DNA from: a virus
Length of the DNA stretch: 38,640 nt
Reading direction: 5' to 3' (one strand)
IMG/VR virus record: IMGVR_UViG_3300036828_000180
Location: 1-38,640 of that record
This document shows, piece by piece, positions 1 to 6,523 of the stretch. The stretch's first letter is position 1; each line of letters opens with the position of its first letter. A program made the translations under genes and the position numbers. A model generated the notes under the pieces. It made no database searches. It was given only the letters and a program-made list of their open reading frames with translations, and was not told the DNA's origin.

Positions 1-1339
1 CAGGGCTTAGCTTGTTCTCGAATGCGAACGCCCCATGGAAATTATCCTTTGTAAATCCGGTGTCGTTCTCGTATTGGCGTTGCAGCGCGCCAAGCCGGCC
101 AGCCATTAGGCGTTGTAATCCGTCGAGCAGATCGGCCATCTGGGCAGGAGAATTCCTTGCGGCATCCAGATTTTTCCTCATAACGTCTCGGTCTTGCTCT
201 GCTAGCACCCCTCCGGTTACCGCCCTCCCTATCTCAAGTGATACGAATTGCCCCAATGCATTTGTCGTGGTCGGAGCAGGTTGGCCGAACTGCTGCTTGA
301 ACCAGTTCGACATGCTATTCAGCTTTTGAACATCGCCATTGCTCAAGGCTTGGATAGCGTCCTTAAATACATCGACATGCTGAACGACAGTATCAAGTGA
401 CCTGACTTCATTGCCCTGCGTACCCGACGCCCCAAATCTTTTCATCGCATCGACGACTTCTGGGTATCTGGCCTCCTGATAGTCCGGGTTCTTTTCCATG
501 ACGCGCGCCATAATTTGATTGCCGCCCACTGATCTGGCGGCATTGCCTGACAGCGGCGCCCGTTGATACTTTGAAATCGCATCTGCATTCGTTTCTACGT
601 CTTCTTTAGGCAGAGATTTCGCGGTGGCTATATTGTACCTTAACTCAGTCTCAGTTGCCTTCTGCCCGGCGGTCATGTATTTGAATTGTGGATCTGCGGC
701 GACGTCCGCTGCAATGCCACGGCGAAGCGCATCCTCCGATCCGGCTTGCGGCAGCCCCAGCAGCTTGTTGGTAATCGCTTGTCGTGAGCGGTCCATATCG
801 GACGGCGCCGCTGTGCCGGCGGCGGCTGGCGCTGCGCCTGCATCGGTCGCTGTCCCAGGCACATTCGCAGCTGCGGTCGTGGCCGGCGTCGAGCCGCCAC
901 CGCCCGCGGTAGTCGTGTCAGCCGGCAGATTGCCAGTCGCCGGCAGGATGTTAAAGGCTCGCAACATCTTCATTTCCGGCGTGTCGGCACCGAGCGTCAT
1001 CCGCGCCCGCTCCATCTCGGCAGCGACCTGCGCCGCGGCGGTTCTGGCCCCAACGTCAGCCGCGTATTTCGACGAGCCGGCCTGCATGCCGGCCGTTTGC
1101 AGTTGCGTGCCGGTCTCCAGCTGCGTCCGCTGCAACGCGCCAGCTTGCTGCGCTGCAAGCTGGCTGGCCGCGAACGGCTGGCTGACGTTCTGCTCACGGG
1201 CAGTCGCGAGTTGATCGGCAAGCCGCGTCTGCTGATCGAGTAGCGCCGCCTTTTGCATCTGAAGGCCGATGGTGCCGGCATATTCCGCCATGCCGGCGCC
1301 CATGGTGCTGAGGCCATTGAGAAAACTGAAACCAGCCAT
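1..1339 (-). CDS. Large internal virion (ejection-type) protein, 3' end outside window
   Basis: An open frame of at least 446 codons begins at the ATG complementary to 1337-1339 and stays open to base 1, so the C-terminus lies beyond the window. A clear AGGAGCG ribosome site precedes the start. The N-terminus (MAGFSFLNGLSTMGAGMAEY) is followed by a long Gln/Ala-rich helical stretch and then a Thr/Ala/Gly linker. The far part contains a conserved-looking block (GNEVRSLDTVVQHVD, NALGQFVSLEIGRAVTGG, then MAGRLGALQRQYE) that I recognise from podovirus internal or ejection proteins often annotated as hypothetical virion proteins. It is the last gene visible in the leftward operon, after the transglycosylase. 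The role in the ejected channel is inferred from family pattern and context. Confidence 0.75.
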   Translation of the reverse strand, partial: MAGFSFLNGLSTMGAGMAEYAGTIGLQMQKAALLDQQTRLADQLATAREQNVSQPFAASQLAAQQAGALQRTQLETGTQLQTAGMQAGSSKYAADVGARTAAAQVAAEMERARMTLGADTPEMKMLRAFNILPATGNLPADTTTAGGGGSTPATTAAANVPGTATDAGAAPAAAGTAAPSDMDRSRQAITNKLLGLPQAGSEDALRRGIAADVAADPQFKYMTAGQKATETELRYNIATAKSLPKEDVETNADAISKYQRAPLSGNAARSVGGNQIMARVMEKNPDYQEARYPEVVDAMKRFGASGTQGNEVRSLDTVVQHVDVFKDAIQALSNGDVQKLNSMSNWFKQQFGQPAPTTTNALGQFVSLEIGRAVTGGVLAEQDRDVMRKNLDAARNSPAQMADLLDGLQRLMAGRLGALQRQYENDTGFTKDNFHGAFAFENKLSP

Positions 1340-1348
1340 CAGGCGCTC

Positions 1349-1534
1349 CTATCCGGTTCGTCCGGCCATGTATCGATCCCAGGTCGCGATCGGGACCAAC
1401 CCGTAAGGCGTCAGAGTGTAGCCAGGAGGCACTGGCTGTTCCGGCTCGGCTGGGGTCGCCGCCGGCGGTCGGATCGGCAGCGGGTATGTCTCACCCGCCG
1501 GTATCGTTGAATGCCACTGAGCGACCACGCCCAT
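1349..1534 (-). CDS. Small proline-rich hypothetical protein
   Basis: A 61-residue protein starting MGVVAQWHSTIPAGETYPLP, with a Pro/Glu/Ala-rich middle and ending YMAGRTG. Its start lies 44 bases inside the 3' end of the transglycosylase gene in another frame, and it ends 9 bases before the ATG of the next virion gene, so it fills an otherwise empty gap. The upstream GAGCGG is only a weak ribosome site. I do not recognise a domain; the C-terminal PYGLVPIATWDRYMA looks ordered. It is either a small accessory protein of the ejection module or a chance frame. Confidence 0.5.
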   Translation of the reverse strand: MGVVAQWHSTIPAGETYPLPIRPPAATPAEPEQPVPPGYTLTPYGLVPIATWDRYMAGRTG

Positions 1535-2165
1535 CTGGTCCGCTCGCCATGTAGCGCCGGACGTTCGCGACGTAGTTCGGATCTCCGCCCTGGCCCAGAC
1601 CGTTGTACGCGCGCAAAGCCGCATCGAGCACCTTCGGATTGCTGAAATCGGCGTTCGGTCCAGCGCGAGCCCGCAGGTAGTCCGCCGCGAAATTGATGCC
1701 GACGCTGGGGTCATGCAGCGTTGCCGGATCGATGCCGGCCAGTCCGAACCCTGGATTGCGGGCGGTCGATGGCAGGATCTGATGCAGCCCGATTTCCCCT
1801 GAATTGCCGATGACGTCGTTGCGGAAGCCGCTCTCCTGCTTGGCTTGAGCGAGCAGCACGTCGATCGGGATGCCGGTGCGCTTCGCCGCGGCGGCGTAGA
1901 TCGGCAGCAGGTCGGGCGGTACTCCGGCCACGGCCGTCTTGGCGGGCGCCCCTTCCGCGGCCGGCGTGGCCGTGCCCACGGCGGGCGTGGACTCTGGTGA
2001 CGGTGCTGGGCCGCTGTTCAGCAGCGGGGCGCGCAGACGCTCTCCGGTGGCGGCGTCCTGCTGGGCCATAGCCCAGGCGCGCGCCAGTCCAGTCAGCGAC
2101 TGCCCAAGCCCGGAAAGCCCCCCCCGGTTCTGCTCAGGATCAGGAATTCCGTTCAAGATTGACAC
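1491..2165 (-). CDS. Lytic transglycosylase (SLT-like) virion protein
   Basis: A 224-residue protein with a GTG start preceded by AAGGGAAATC, a good ribosome site. Residues 1-80 are a low-complexity Ala/Pro leader. From about 82 to 200 there is an SLT-type lysozyme-like domain: LLAQAKQESGF carries the expected catalytic Glu at 111, followed by GEIGLHQILPSTA and a terminal ADYLRAR...ALRAYNGLG block. These match the E-S, GLMQ-like and AYN motifs of family 1 transglycosylases, with His in place of the usual Met. It probably cleaves peptidoglycan during genome ejection. It has no signal peptide, and it sits among internal virion proteins, which favours a virion-borne enzyme over an endolysin. Confidence 0.88.
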   Translation of the reverse strand: MSILNGIPDPEQNRGGLSGLGQSLTGLARAWAMAQQDAATGERLRAPLLNSGPAPSPESTPAVGTATPAAEGAPAKTAVAGVPPDLLPIYAAAAKRTGIPIDVLLAQAKQESGFRNDVIGNSGEIGLHQILPSTARNPGFGLAGIDPATLHDPSVGINFAADYLRARAGPNADFSNPKVLDAALRAYNGLGQGGDPNYVANVRRYMASGPDGRGRSVAFNDTGG

Positions 2166-2173
2166 GATTTCCC

Positions 2174-2202
2174 TTGCATGTATGCCTGGTAAGCACTATA
2201 TA
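2174..2202 (+). promoter_or_regulatory. Candidate promoter of the plus-strand cassette
   Basis: TTGCAT (2174-2179) and TATATA (2197-2202) are separated by 17 bases. A second TTGACA at 2159-2164 lacks a good partner hexamer. The TATATA ends only 6 bases before the ATG at 2209, and no ribosome site precedes that ATG, so a leaderless transcript is possible. The segment GCACTATATATGC is an imperfect palindrome that a ribbon-helix-helix protein could bind. The region also lies just upstream of the divergent transglycosylase gene (start 2165). Visual call only. Confidence 0.4.
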
Positions 2203-2208
2203 TGCGGT

Positions 2209-2397
2209 ATGAACAAGCAAACGCCCCGAGTGATCATCGTGATCCCCGCAGACCTGCTAGCCCGTGTGGACGAATACCGCTTCGCGGCTAGGCGTGAATC
2301 CCGCTCGGAAGCGGTGCGAGAACTACTGACGGTCGCGCTCGATCAGCACGACAAACAAACCGGAGCCTCGCGGATCAGGGGCGGAGACAGCAGATGA
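2209..2397 (+). CDS. Ribbon-helix-helix (CopG/Arc-like) DNA-binding protein
   Basis: A 62-residue protein. Residues 7-45 read as a ribbon-helix-helix fold: a short strand (RVIIVIPADL), helix 1 (LARVDEYRFAA), a turn (RRESRSE) and helix 2 (AVRELLTVAL). The RSEAVRELL pattern is typical of CopG-type repressors, in which a dimer inserts a two-stranded sheet into the major groove. It is the first gene of a plus-strand cassette facing the minus-strand virion operon and starts next to a possible palindromic operator, so it may autoregulate. Its stop overlaps the next ATG (ATGA). The frame is open further upstream, but that part is antisense to the transglycosylase and is not convincing as coding sequence. 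Confidence 0.75.
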   Translation: MNKQTPRVIIVIPADLLARVDEYRFAARRESRSEAVRELLTVALDQHDKQTGASRIRGGDSR

Positions 2398-2717
2398 CCA
2401 ACCATCCGAACCGCAATCGCCGCATTTGGCATGACGGCAGCAGAGTATGCCTACGTGACGTGGACGACATGGGCGAGCAGATCATTCGTCAATTCTGGGT
2501 TCCACCGAGCGGCGGGTATGTCCGTGAAGTGGACGCTGATCATCCCGGCACGCTCGGCCAACAGGTTACAGCGCAGCTCGGCACCCGTGGATACACGCTC
2601 ACTTCCGACCCCGACAGGCTGCTTGATTTGATCCGCCGCGAGTATCGCGCCCGGTGTGCAGCCGAGCGGCGCGAGAACGAACGATGGAATGGCTTCTATC
2701 CGACCCGAAAGGAGTAG
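2394..2717 (+). CDS. Hypothetical protein, second gene of plus-strand cassette
   Basis: A 107-residue protein whose ATG overlaps the stop of the ribbon-helix-helix gene (ATGA), so translation is probably coupled. It is rich in Arg, Asp and Glu (MTNHPNRNRRIWHDGSRV at the start, RREYRARCAAERRENERW near the end) with no signal peptide or membrane segment. I do not recognise a family. Gene order points to a cytoplasmic protein expressed together with the regulator. Confidence 0.6.
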   Translation: MTNHPNRNRRIWHDGSRVCLRDVDDMGEQIIRQFWVPPSGGYVREVDADHPGTLGQQVTAQLGTRGYTLTSDPDRLLDLIRREYRARCAAERRENERWNGFYPTRKE

Positions 2718-2721
2718 TGAA

Positions 2722-3012
2722 ATGACCACCACAATGATGAGCACCGAGTTTGTCGTCATGACATCCAACGCGAAGATGCCAACGAGCGTCCGCAGCCGGT
2801 ACATCAATGTGGCGGTCTGCGAGGTTGAGCGCGGCGTCTATCCGAAGATGATATCGGAGCGCGCCCGAGGCATGGTACGGATCGTGAAGCAATGGGCGCC
2901 AGCCCATGTCGGTACGACCGAGCGCAGCGCGTCGGCTCATGCGATTGCGGAAGCCAACAAGCTGTGCGCCGAGCTGAATTCTGGGATGGCACCCATACAG
3001 CCTGAGCGATAG
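2722..3012 (+). CDS. Hypothetical protein, third gene of plus-strand cassette
   Basis: A 96-residue protein. The ATG at 2722 is preceded by GAAAGGAGTAGTGAA, a strong ribosome site, which favours it over an in-frame upstream start. It begins MTTTMMSTEFVVMTSNAKMP and contains a basic middle (SVRSRYINVAVCEVERG) and a helical C-terminal half. No family is recognised. Five bases separate it from the upstream gene and ten from the downstream lipoprotein gene, so it is in the same unit. Confidence 0.6.
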   Translation: MTTTMMSTEFVVMTSNAKMPTSVRSRYINVAVCEVERGVYPKMISERARGMVRIVKQWAPAHVGTTERSASAHAIAEANKLCAELNSGMAPIQPER

Positions 3013-3021
3013 GAGCGTGAC

Positions 3022-3315
3022 ATGAAAAGGTTCATCATCACCGCAGCGATGGCACTGGCCATCGTCGGGTGTACATCATCTGAGCCCGACCTAGCCGTCT
3101 GCACTAATGTCGAGCCGTGGCAAGCCTATAGTGCATGCGTACACGCACAGTACGCCCGACAAGAACAAGAGAACAATGACGCGGCAGCCATGGTACTGTT
3201 GGGCGGCACGGCGTTCCTGAACGGCTGGAACACCTCCCGTTATCAGCAGCAGCAGCAGCTGCGGACGACGACATGCCAGCCAATCGGCATGGGCCCTATG
3301 TTGTCGTGCTACTGA
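3022..3315 (+). CDS. Small lipoprotein
   Basis: A 97-residue protein with TAGGAGCGTGAC before its ATG. Residues 1-17 form a lipoprotein signal peptide: basic MKR, hydrophobic FIITAAMALAIVG, then Cys17 as the lipidation site in the lipobox IVGC. The mature part has several Cys (CTNVEPWQAYSACVHAQY and TTCQPIGMGPMLSCY) that could pair in the periplasm, a short hydrophobic AAMVLLGGTAFL segment and a poly-Gln run (five Gln). It does not look like an Rz1 spanin, which is much more Pro-rich and usually nested in Rz. A membrane-attached host-modifying or superinfection function is possible, but nothing in the sequence proves it. Confidence 0.72.
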   Translation: MKRFIITAAMALAIVGCTSSEPDLAVCTNVEPWQAYSACVHAQYARQEQENNDAAAMVLLGGTAFLNGWNTSRYQQQQQLRTTTCQPIGMGPMLSCY

Positions 3316-3348
3316 CCGACAACCGACATGCAACTAGGAGAACGTGAC

Positions 3349-3612
3349 ATGCGTAGCTTTACAGTAGCATTCGCGGCCATCGTCCTGAGCACAACCGCAG
3401 CGATGGCCCAGTATCCGCTCGGTGGACAGCCGGCTTATCGCGGCTATGCACCACCGGCCGGCACCTACTACATGCCGCCGCCGTCGCCGCAGCTGGCGCC
3501 CGACGGTACATGGGTCGGTGGAACGCCGCATATCGCGCCGGACGGCACCTGGGTCGGTGGAACGCCGATGATAGCGCCCAATGGCAAGTGGGTCGGCGTG
3601 CCTGAAAGGTAG
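3349..3612 (+). CDS. Secreted protein with 13-residue tandem repeats
   Basis: An 87-residue protein. The ATG at 3349 has AGGAGAACGTGAC in front of it and is preferred over one 21 bases upstream. Residues 1-20 are a Sec signal peptide ending AMA, followed by a Tyr/Pro/Gly-rich segment and then 2.6 copies of a 13-residue unit, APDGTWVGGTPHI, APDGTWVGGTPMI and APNGKWVG. The Trp/Gly repeat resembles short surface or cell-wall-facing repeats, but I cannot name a family. It ends the plus-strand cassette, one base from the convergent stop of the next virion gene, and no terminator is visible between them. Confidence 0.7.
   Translation: MRSFTVAFAAIVLSTTAAMAQYPLGGQPAYRGYAPPAGTYYMPPPSPQLAPDGTWVGGTPHIAPDGTWVGGTPMIAPNGKWVGVPER
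3496..3597 (+). repeat. 39-bp coding tandem repeat
   Basis: Two full copies (3496-3534 and 3535-3573) and one partial copy (3574-3597) of a 39-base unit that starts GCGCCC/GCGCCG, followed by GACGG. The two full copies encode 13 residues that differ at a single position. Confidence 0.85.
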
Positions 3613-3613
3613 G

Positions 3614-4231
3614 TCATCCCCGGCCTCCAGGTCTCGTGGCCGCTGGCGCTGGCGTCGGTGCTGGACCGCCCGGCATCGGCATCGGCTGCAGGCTCATCGG
3701 ATGCCTCACCAGACCCGCCTTGACGTTGATCGCATGCATGGCGACGGGATTCTGAACGATCTGATTCATCCGGCCGCTTAGCTGCCCGATCATCTGCGTA
3801 GTTATCCCGAGACGATGGAAAATCTCGTTCGTGTAGGTCGTCGTGGCGCGATCCAGTTCCGGCTCGGCGACCTGGGCTATCTTGGCCCGGTCGATGAAGT
3901 CTAGCCCGTGCAGCATCAGCGTGATACCCGCCGGCACCATTGCCTTGATTGGCATGATCCCGCGGGCTTGCTGCCGCATGATCATCACCAGAGCCGCTGC
4001 ACTGCGCGCACAATCCCCGATCGGGTCACGGCTGGTTTTCAGCTTGGCCATAAAAGAGTTCGGCCCGTTTTGAAGCGCGATATGCAGACCGGCCACGACT
4101 ATCTTCTGATAGTCTATCTTCACCTGCTGATCGGCGATATTAGCCTCGATTTTCGCCTCAGTCTGGGCGAGAAGCGGATTCGTCAGGCTGCTAGCAGACG
4201 CCTCCGGCTGTGCGTTGATCATGCCACTCAT
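3614..4231 (-). CDS. Probable internal virion protein
   Basis: A 205-residue protein, ATG preceded by GAAAGG. It begins MSGMINAQPEASASSLTNPL, is largely helical (residues 25-150, with EAKIEANIADQQVKIDYQK near the start and ARGIMPIKAMVPAGITLMLHGLD in the middle), and ends in a Pro/Ala/Gly-rich tail (PMPMPGGPAPTPAPAATRPGG). There is no signal peptide. Composition and position, between Ala-rich virion proteins and the ejection module, suggest an internal virion protein; the family is not recognised. Its stop almost touches the convergent stop of the plus-strand cassette. Confidence 0.65.
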   Translation of the reverse strand: MSGMINAQPEASASSLTNPLLAQTEAKIEANIADQQVKIDYQKIVVAGLHIALQNGPNSFMAKLKTSRDPIGDCARSAAALVMIMRQQARGIMPIKAMVPAGITLMLHGLDFIDRAKIAQVAEPELDRATTTYTNEIFHRLGITTQMIGQLSGRMNQIVQNPVAMHAINVKAGLVRHPMSLQPMPMPGGPAPTPAPAATRPGGRG

Positions 4232-4253
4232 CGGTAAGCCTTTCGTCCCCTGC

Positions 4254-5444
4254 TCACGCCGGGGCCGGTGTGATTGGCAGGAATGTAGATGGAGCCTGGT
4301 TGATTAGGCCGAATTGTCCTTGAGATAGGATCGGCTGCGGCGTGCCGGTCACCTGGGGCAGCGTGGCAACCGCCTTGGGCTGCGCCATGTTTGACCGTTG
4401 CTGGTTAGTCAGATTGGCTATCGCCTGGTTCGCGGCGGCCTGCGCATTGGCTGCGTTCGCTTGCGCTGGCGTCAACTGATTTCCCGCGCCCTGCAAAAAC
4501 GATCCTGCCGTCTGTAACAGCCCCAGACCCAGAATGGGATTCTGGCCGACATATTTCACGATGCTGTCGAGAGTGTTGCCGATTCCAGCGCCTCCTGTCA
4601 CCGGTGCCGTACCGACCGTGGTGTCGCCAACACCGCCGGCGATGCCCATCGCGTTTAGATTTTGCGTAGCGCTGGTCGTCAGTGGGCTCGCTGCCGTCGT
4701 GCCAGGTCCGGTCGGAAACGGCACGCCAGTCCCCGTCGCCGCCAGGTTTCCTGTTCCGGTCGCCGTTCCCGCTCCAGATAAATCCCATGTTCCACCAGTG
4801 CCACCTGCGACCTGCTGTGACGCCGTGCCGAACAAGTTGAGATCGCCCGCCGCTGGCGTCGCGCTCTGGGCTAGTGTCGCTGCTGGATTGGCAGCGCTCG
4901 CGGCCACGCCGGACAATCCTGTGGCCGTGGTGTCCGCGCCGGCGCCGATGCCCGCCGCCTCCAGGTTCGCTGTTGCCCCTGATGTCAGATCGGCGCCGAG
5001 CGCGGCCCCAGGAGAAACGCCCGCCGCCTCGCCAGCCAGTGACCCGACGACGTCCGGCGCCGCACCTGCCACTCCGGCACCGACCTCTGCACCCGCTGTT
5101 ATGCCAGCCGCTTCGAGGTTCCCGGAAGCCGCGGCCGTGGCAGCCGCGCCAGCTTCTCCAGCGGCAGCCGCGCCAGCTTCTCCAGCGGCGGCCCCACCGC
5201 CCGCTTCGCCAGCTGATGCAGCAGCTCCGACCCCCAGCGCCCCGCCTCCAAGCGCCGCACTCGCCAACGCACCCACGCCGCCGACGACGGTGAGCCCGAA
5301 GCCGATCTTTGACAAAGTCTTGTTTTTCGTCACCGCGCCGACCACGCCGAGCACGGCGCCGACAACCGCGACCCCCTCCAGGACAGTGGTTACGGATACG
5401 GCAACAGCGGCAACAGTAGCTACTGCGGCAGCGACGAGGCCCAT
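4254..5444 (-). CDS. Ala/Gly-rich internal virion protein with N-terminal hydrophobic segments
   Basis: A 396-residue protein with GAAGGAAGCACGCGC before its ATG. Residues 1-68 are strongly hydrophobic: two or three candidate membrane-spanning stretches (VAAAVATVAAVAVSVTTVL, VAVVGAVLGVVGAV and GFGLTVVGGVGALASAALGG). Residues 70-300 are almost pure Ala/Gly/Thr with short repeats (AAAGEAG copies; NLEAAGI seen twice). The C-terminus has a Gln/Asn/Ala coiled region (AQANAANAQAAANQAIANL). Such proteins are common among podovirus ejection proteins, where they may insert into the host envelope. The start overlaps the 3' end of the sulfotransferase-GNAT gene by 25 bases. Confidence 0.7.
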   Translation of the reverse strand: MGLVAAAVATVAAVAVSVTTVLEGVAVVGAVLGVVGAVTKNKTLSKIGFGLTVVGGVGALASAALGGGALGVGAAASAGEAGGGAAAGEAGAAAAGEAGAAATAAASGNLEAAGITAGAEVGAGVAGAAPDVVGSLAGEAAGVSPGAALGADLTSGATANLEAAGIGAGADTTATGLSGVAASAANPAATLAQSATPAAGDLNLFGTASQQVAGGTGGTWDLSGAGTATGTGNLAATGTGVPFPTGPGTTAASPLTTSATQNLNAMGIAGGVGDTTVGTAPVTGGAGIGNTLDSIVKYVGQNPILGLGLLQTAGSFLQGAGNQLTPAQANAANAQAAANQAIANLTNQQRSNMAQPKAVATLPQVTGTPQPILSQGQFGLINQAPSTFLPITPAPA

Positions 5445-6523
5445 GCGCGTGCTTCCTTCAACTCCAGCAGATAGAGATTCCCCGCTGGCTCAAATCCCAG
5501 CCTGCGGTAGACGGTGCCAAGTCGTGGCCCTGATCCGCGCGTGCCGGCCCGGCCGATCACGGCTGCCACGCCCTTGCGGCACAGTGCTTCGATCGACGCC
5601 CGTTGCAACTTCATGCCCAAACCTGGGACATCAGGCCGTGCGAAGAACGGCAAATGGTGCGCCTCCATAACGTCTTGAGCGTCAAGGCTCGGGCCGATGA
5701 TGGTCACGAGATAGCCAAACAGAGCGCCATTGCAGCGGGCCGTCATGACCTGCAACGCTCCGACGTTATCAAGACGCCGCAGCATCGAATGATTCTTGAG
5801 CCTCCAGTCTTCGATATCCTGCCCGGTAGCCGCCATGTGCTCGCGGAACAGCGGCGCGGCATCGGCATACCAACGGTCGAATTGCTCATCCTGGAAGGTG
5901 AAGCCCTCCCACGTCTCCGGACGCTCGATCGGTGCCATATCCGCGAGAATGCGGTGCTTCGCGGCGCGCGCCAGCTTTTCGAGCTGTGGCAGGTAGGCCC
6001 GACAATATCTGACCTGCGCGGCAAGGTCCCCTGAGATCCGCTCCGCCTGTCGCCACGCCCACCAGACCGGATCGTGATCGTACGGCAGGCAGTGCTCGAA
6101 CAGCCGGACGCAACCGCGCTCGGTCGCGAGTTCGCCATAGTCCAGACGCAGCACGCCTGGCACGCGCGCTTCAATCTGGTCTAGCTTGTGATCGAGGGCC
6201 ATCAGCGTCGTGCGCATCACCGCCCGGTCGCATGCAGGGATAACGCGGACCACACTGGCGAGCACAGCAGCGACAGAGCGCCGTATGGTGACGATCCGCA
6301 TGTCCGGCCACTCGCGCACGATCAACCGCCAGAATGGCGCGGCCGCCGTCTCCACGGTTCCCACGCAAGGCTGTCGATACCACGCGCGGCAGTCATCGAG
6401 CGATCTGCAATGCTGCAGTTCGTCGTGGCCACAGTGGTAATCACCGTAGCTCAAGAATTTCGAAATCCAGTATGTCCGGCTCCTTGGCAGCGCCAGCACG
6501 ATGAAGGGGCGGTCGGCCATCAT
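5420..6523 (-). CDS. Sulfotransferase-like / GNAT acetyltransferase-like fusion
   Basis: A 367-residue, two-domain protein. Residues 5-24 (FIVLALPRSRTYWISKFL) look like the PAPS-binding 5'-phosphosulfate loop of sulfotransferases, followed by a region with VTIRRSVAAVLASVVRV (about 78-94), which resembles the 3'-phosphate loop (RxxxxVxxS type). From about 250 a GNAT-like domain follows: a strand pair (GALQVMTARCNGALFGYLVTI, beginning at about 255), a helix (GLGMKLQRASIEALCRKGV, 301-319), and an acetyl-CoA-type loop and strand ending VYRRLGFEPAGNLYLLEL. GNAT proteins like this second domain occur beside virion genes in other phages; the fused sulfotransferase is unusual. Possible substrates are surface sugars or virion proteins. 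Its ATG overlaps the preceding stop. Confidence 0.72.
   Translation of the reverse strand: MMADRPFIVLALPRSRTYWISKFLSYGDYHCGHDELQHCRSLDDCRAWYRQPCVGTVETAAAPFWRLIVREWPDMRIVTIRRSVAAVLASVVRVIPACDRAVMRTTLMALDHKLDQIEARVPGVLRLDYGELATERGCVRLFEHCLPYDHDPVWWAWRQAERISGDLAAQVRYCRAYLPQLEKLARAAKHRILADMAPIERPETWEGFTFQDEQFDRWYADAAPLFREHMAATGQDIEDWRLKNHSMLRRLDNVGALQVMTARCNGALFGYLVTIIGPSLDAQDVMEAHHLPFFARPDVPGLGMKLQRASIEALCRKGVAAVIGRAGTRGSGPRLGTVYRRLGFEPAGNLYLLELKEARAWASSLPQ

Noticed and set aside
3022-3315. Rz1-like spanin
   Set aside because: It has a lipobox but lacks the Pro-rich mature part and is not nested with an Rz gene.
4534-5670. 378-codon plus-strand frame
   Set aside because: Pro/Ala shadow of the Ala/Gly-rich gene; no ribosome site or domain.
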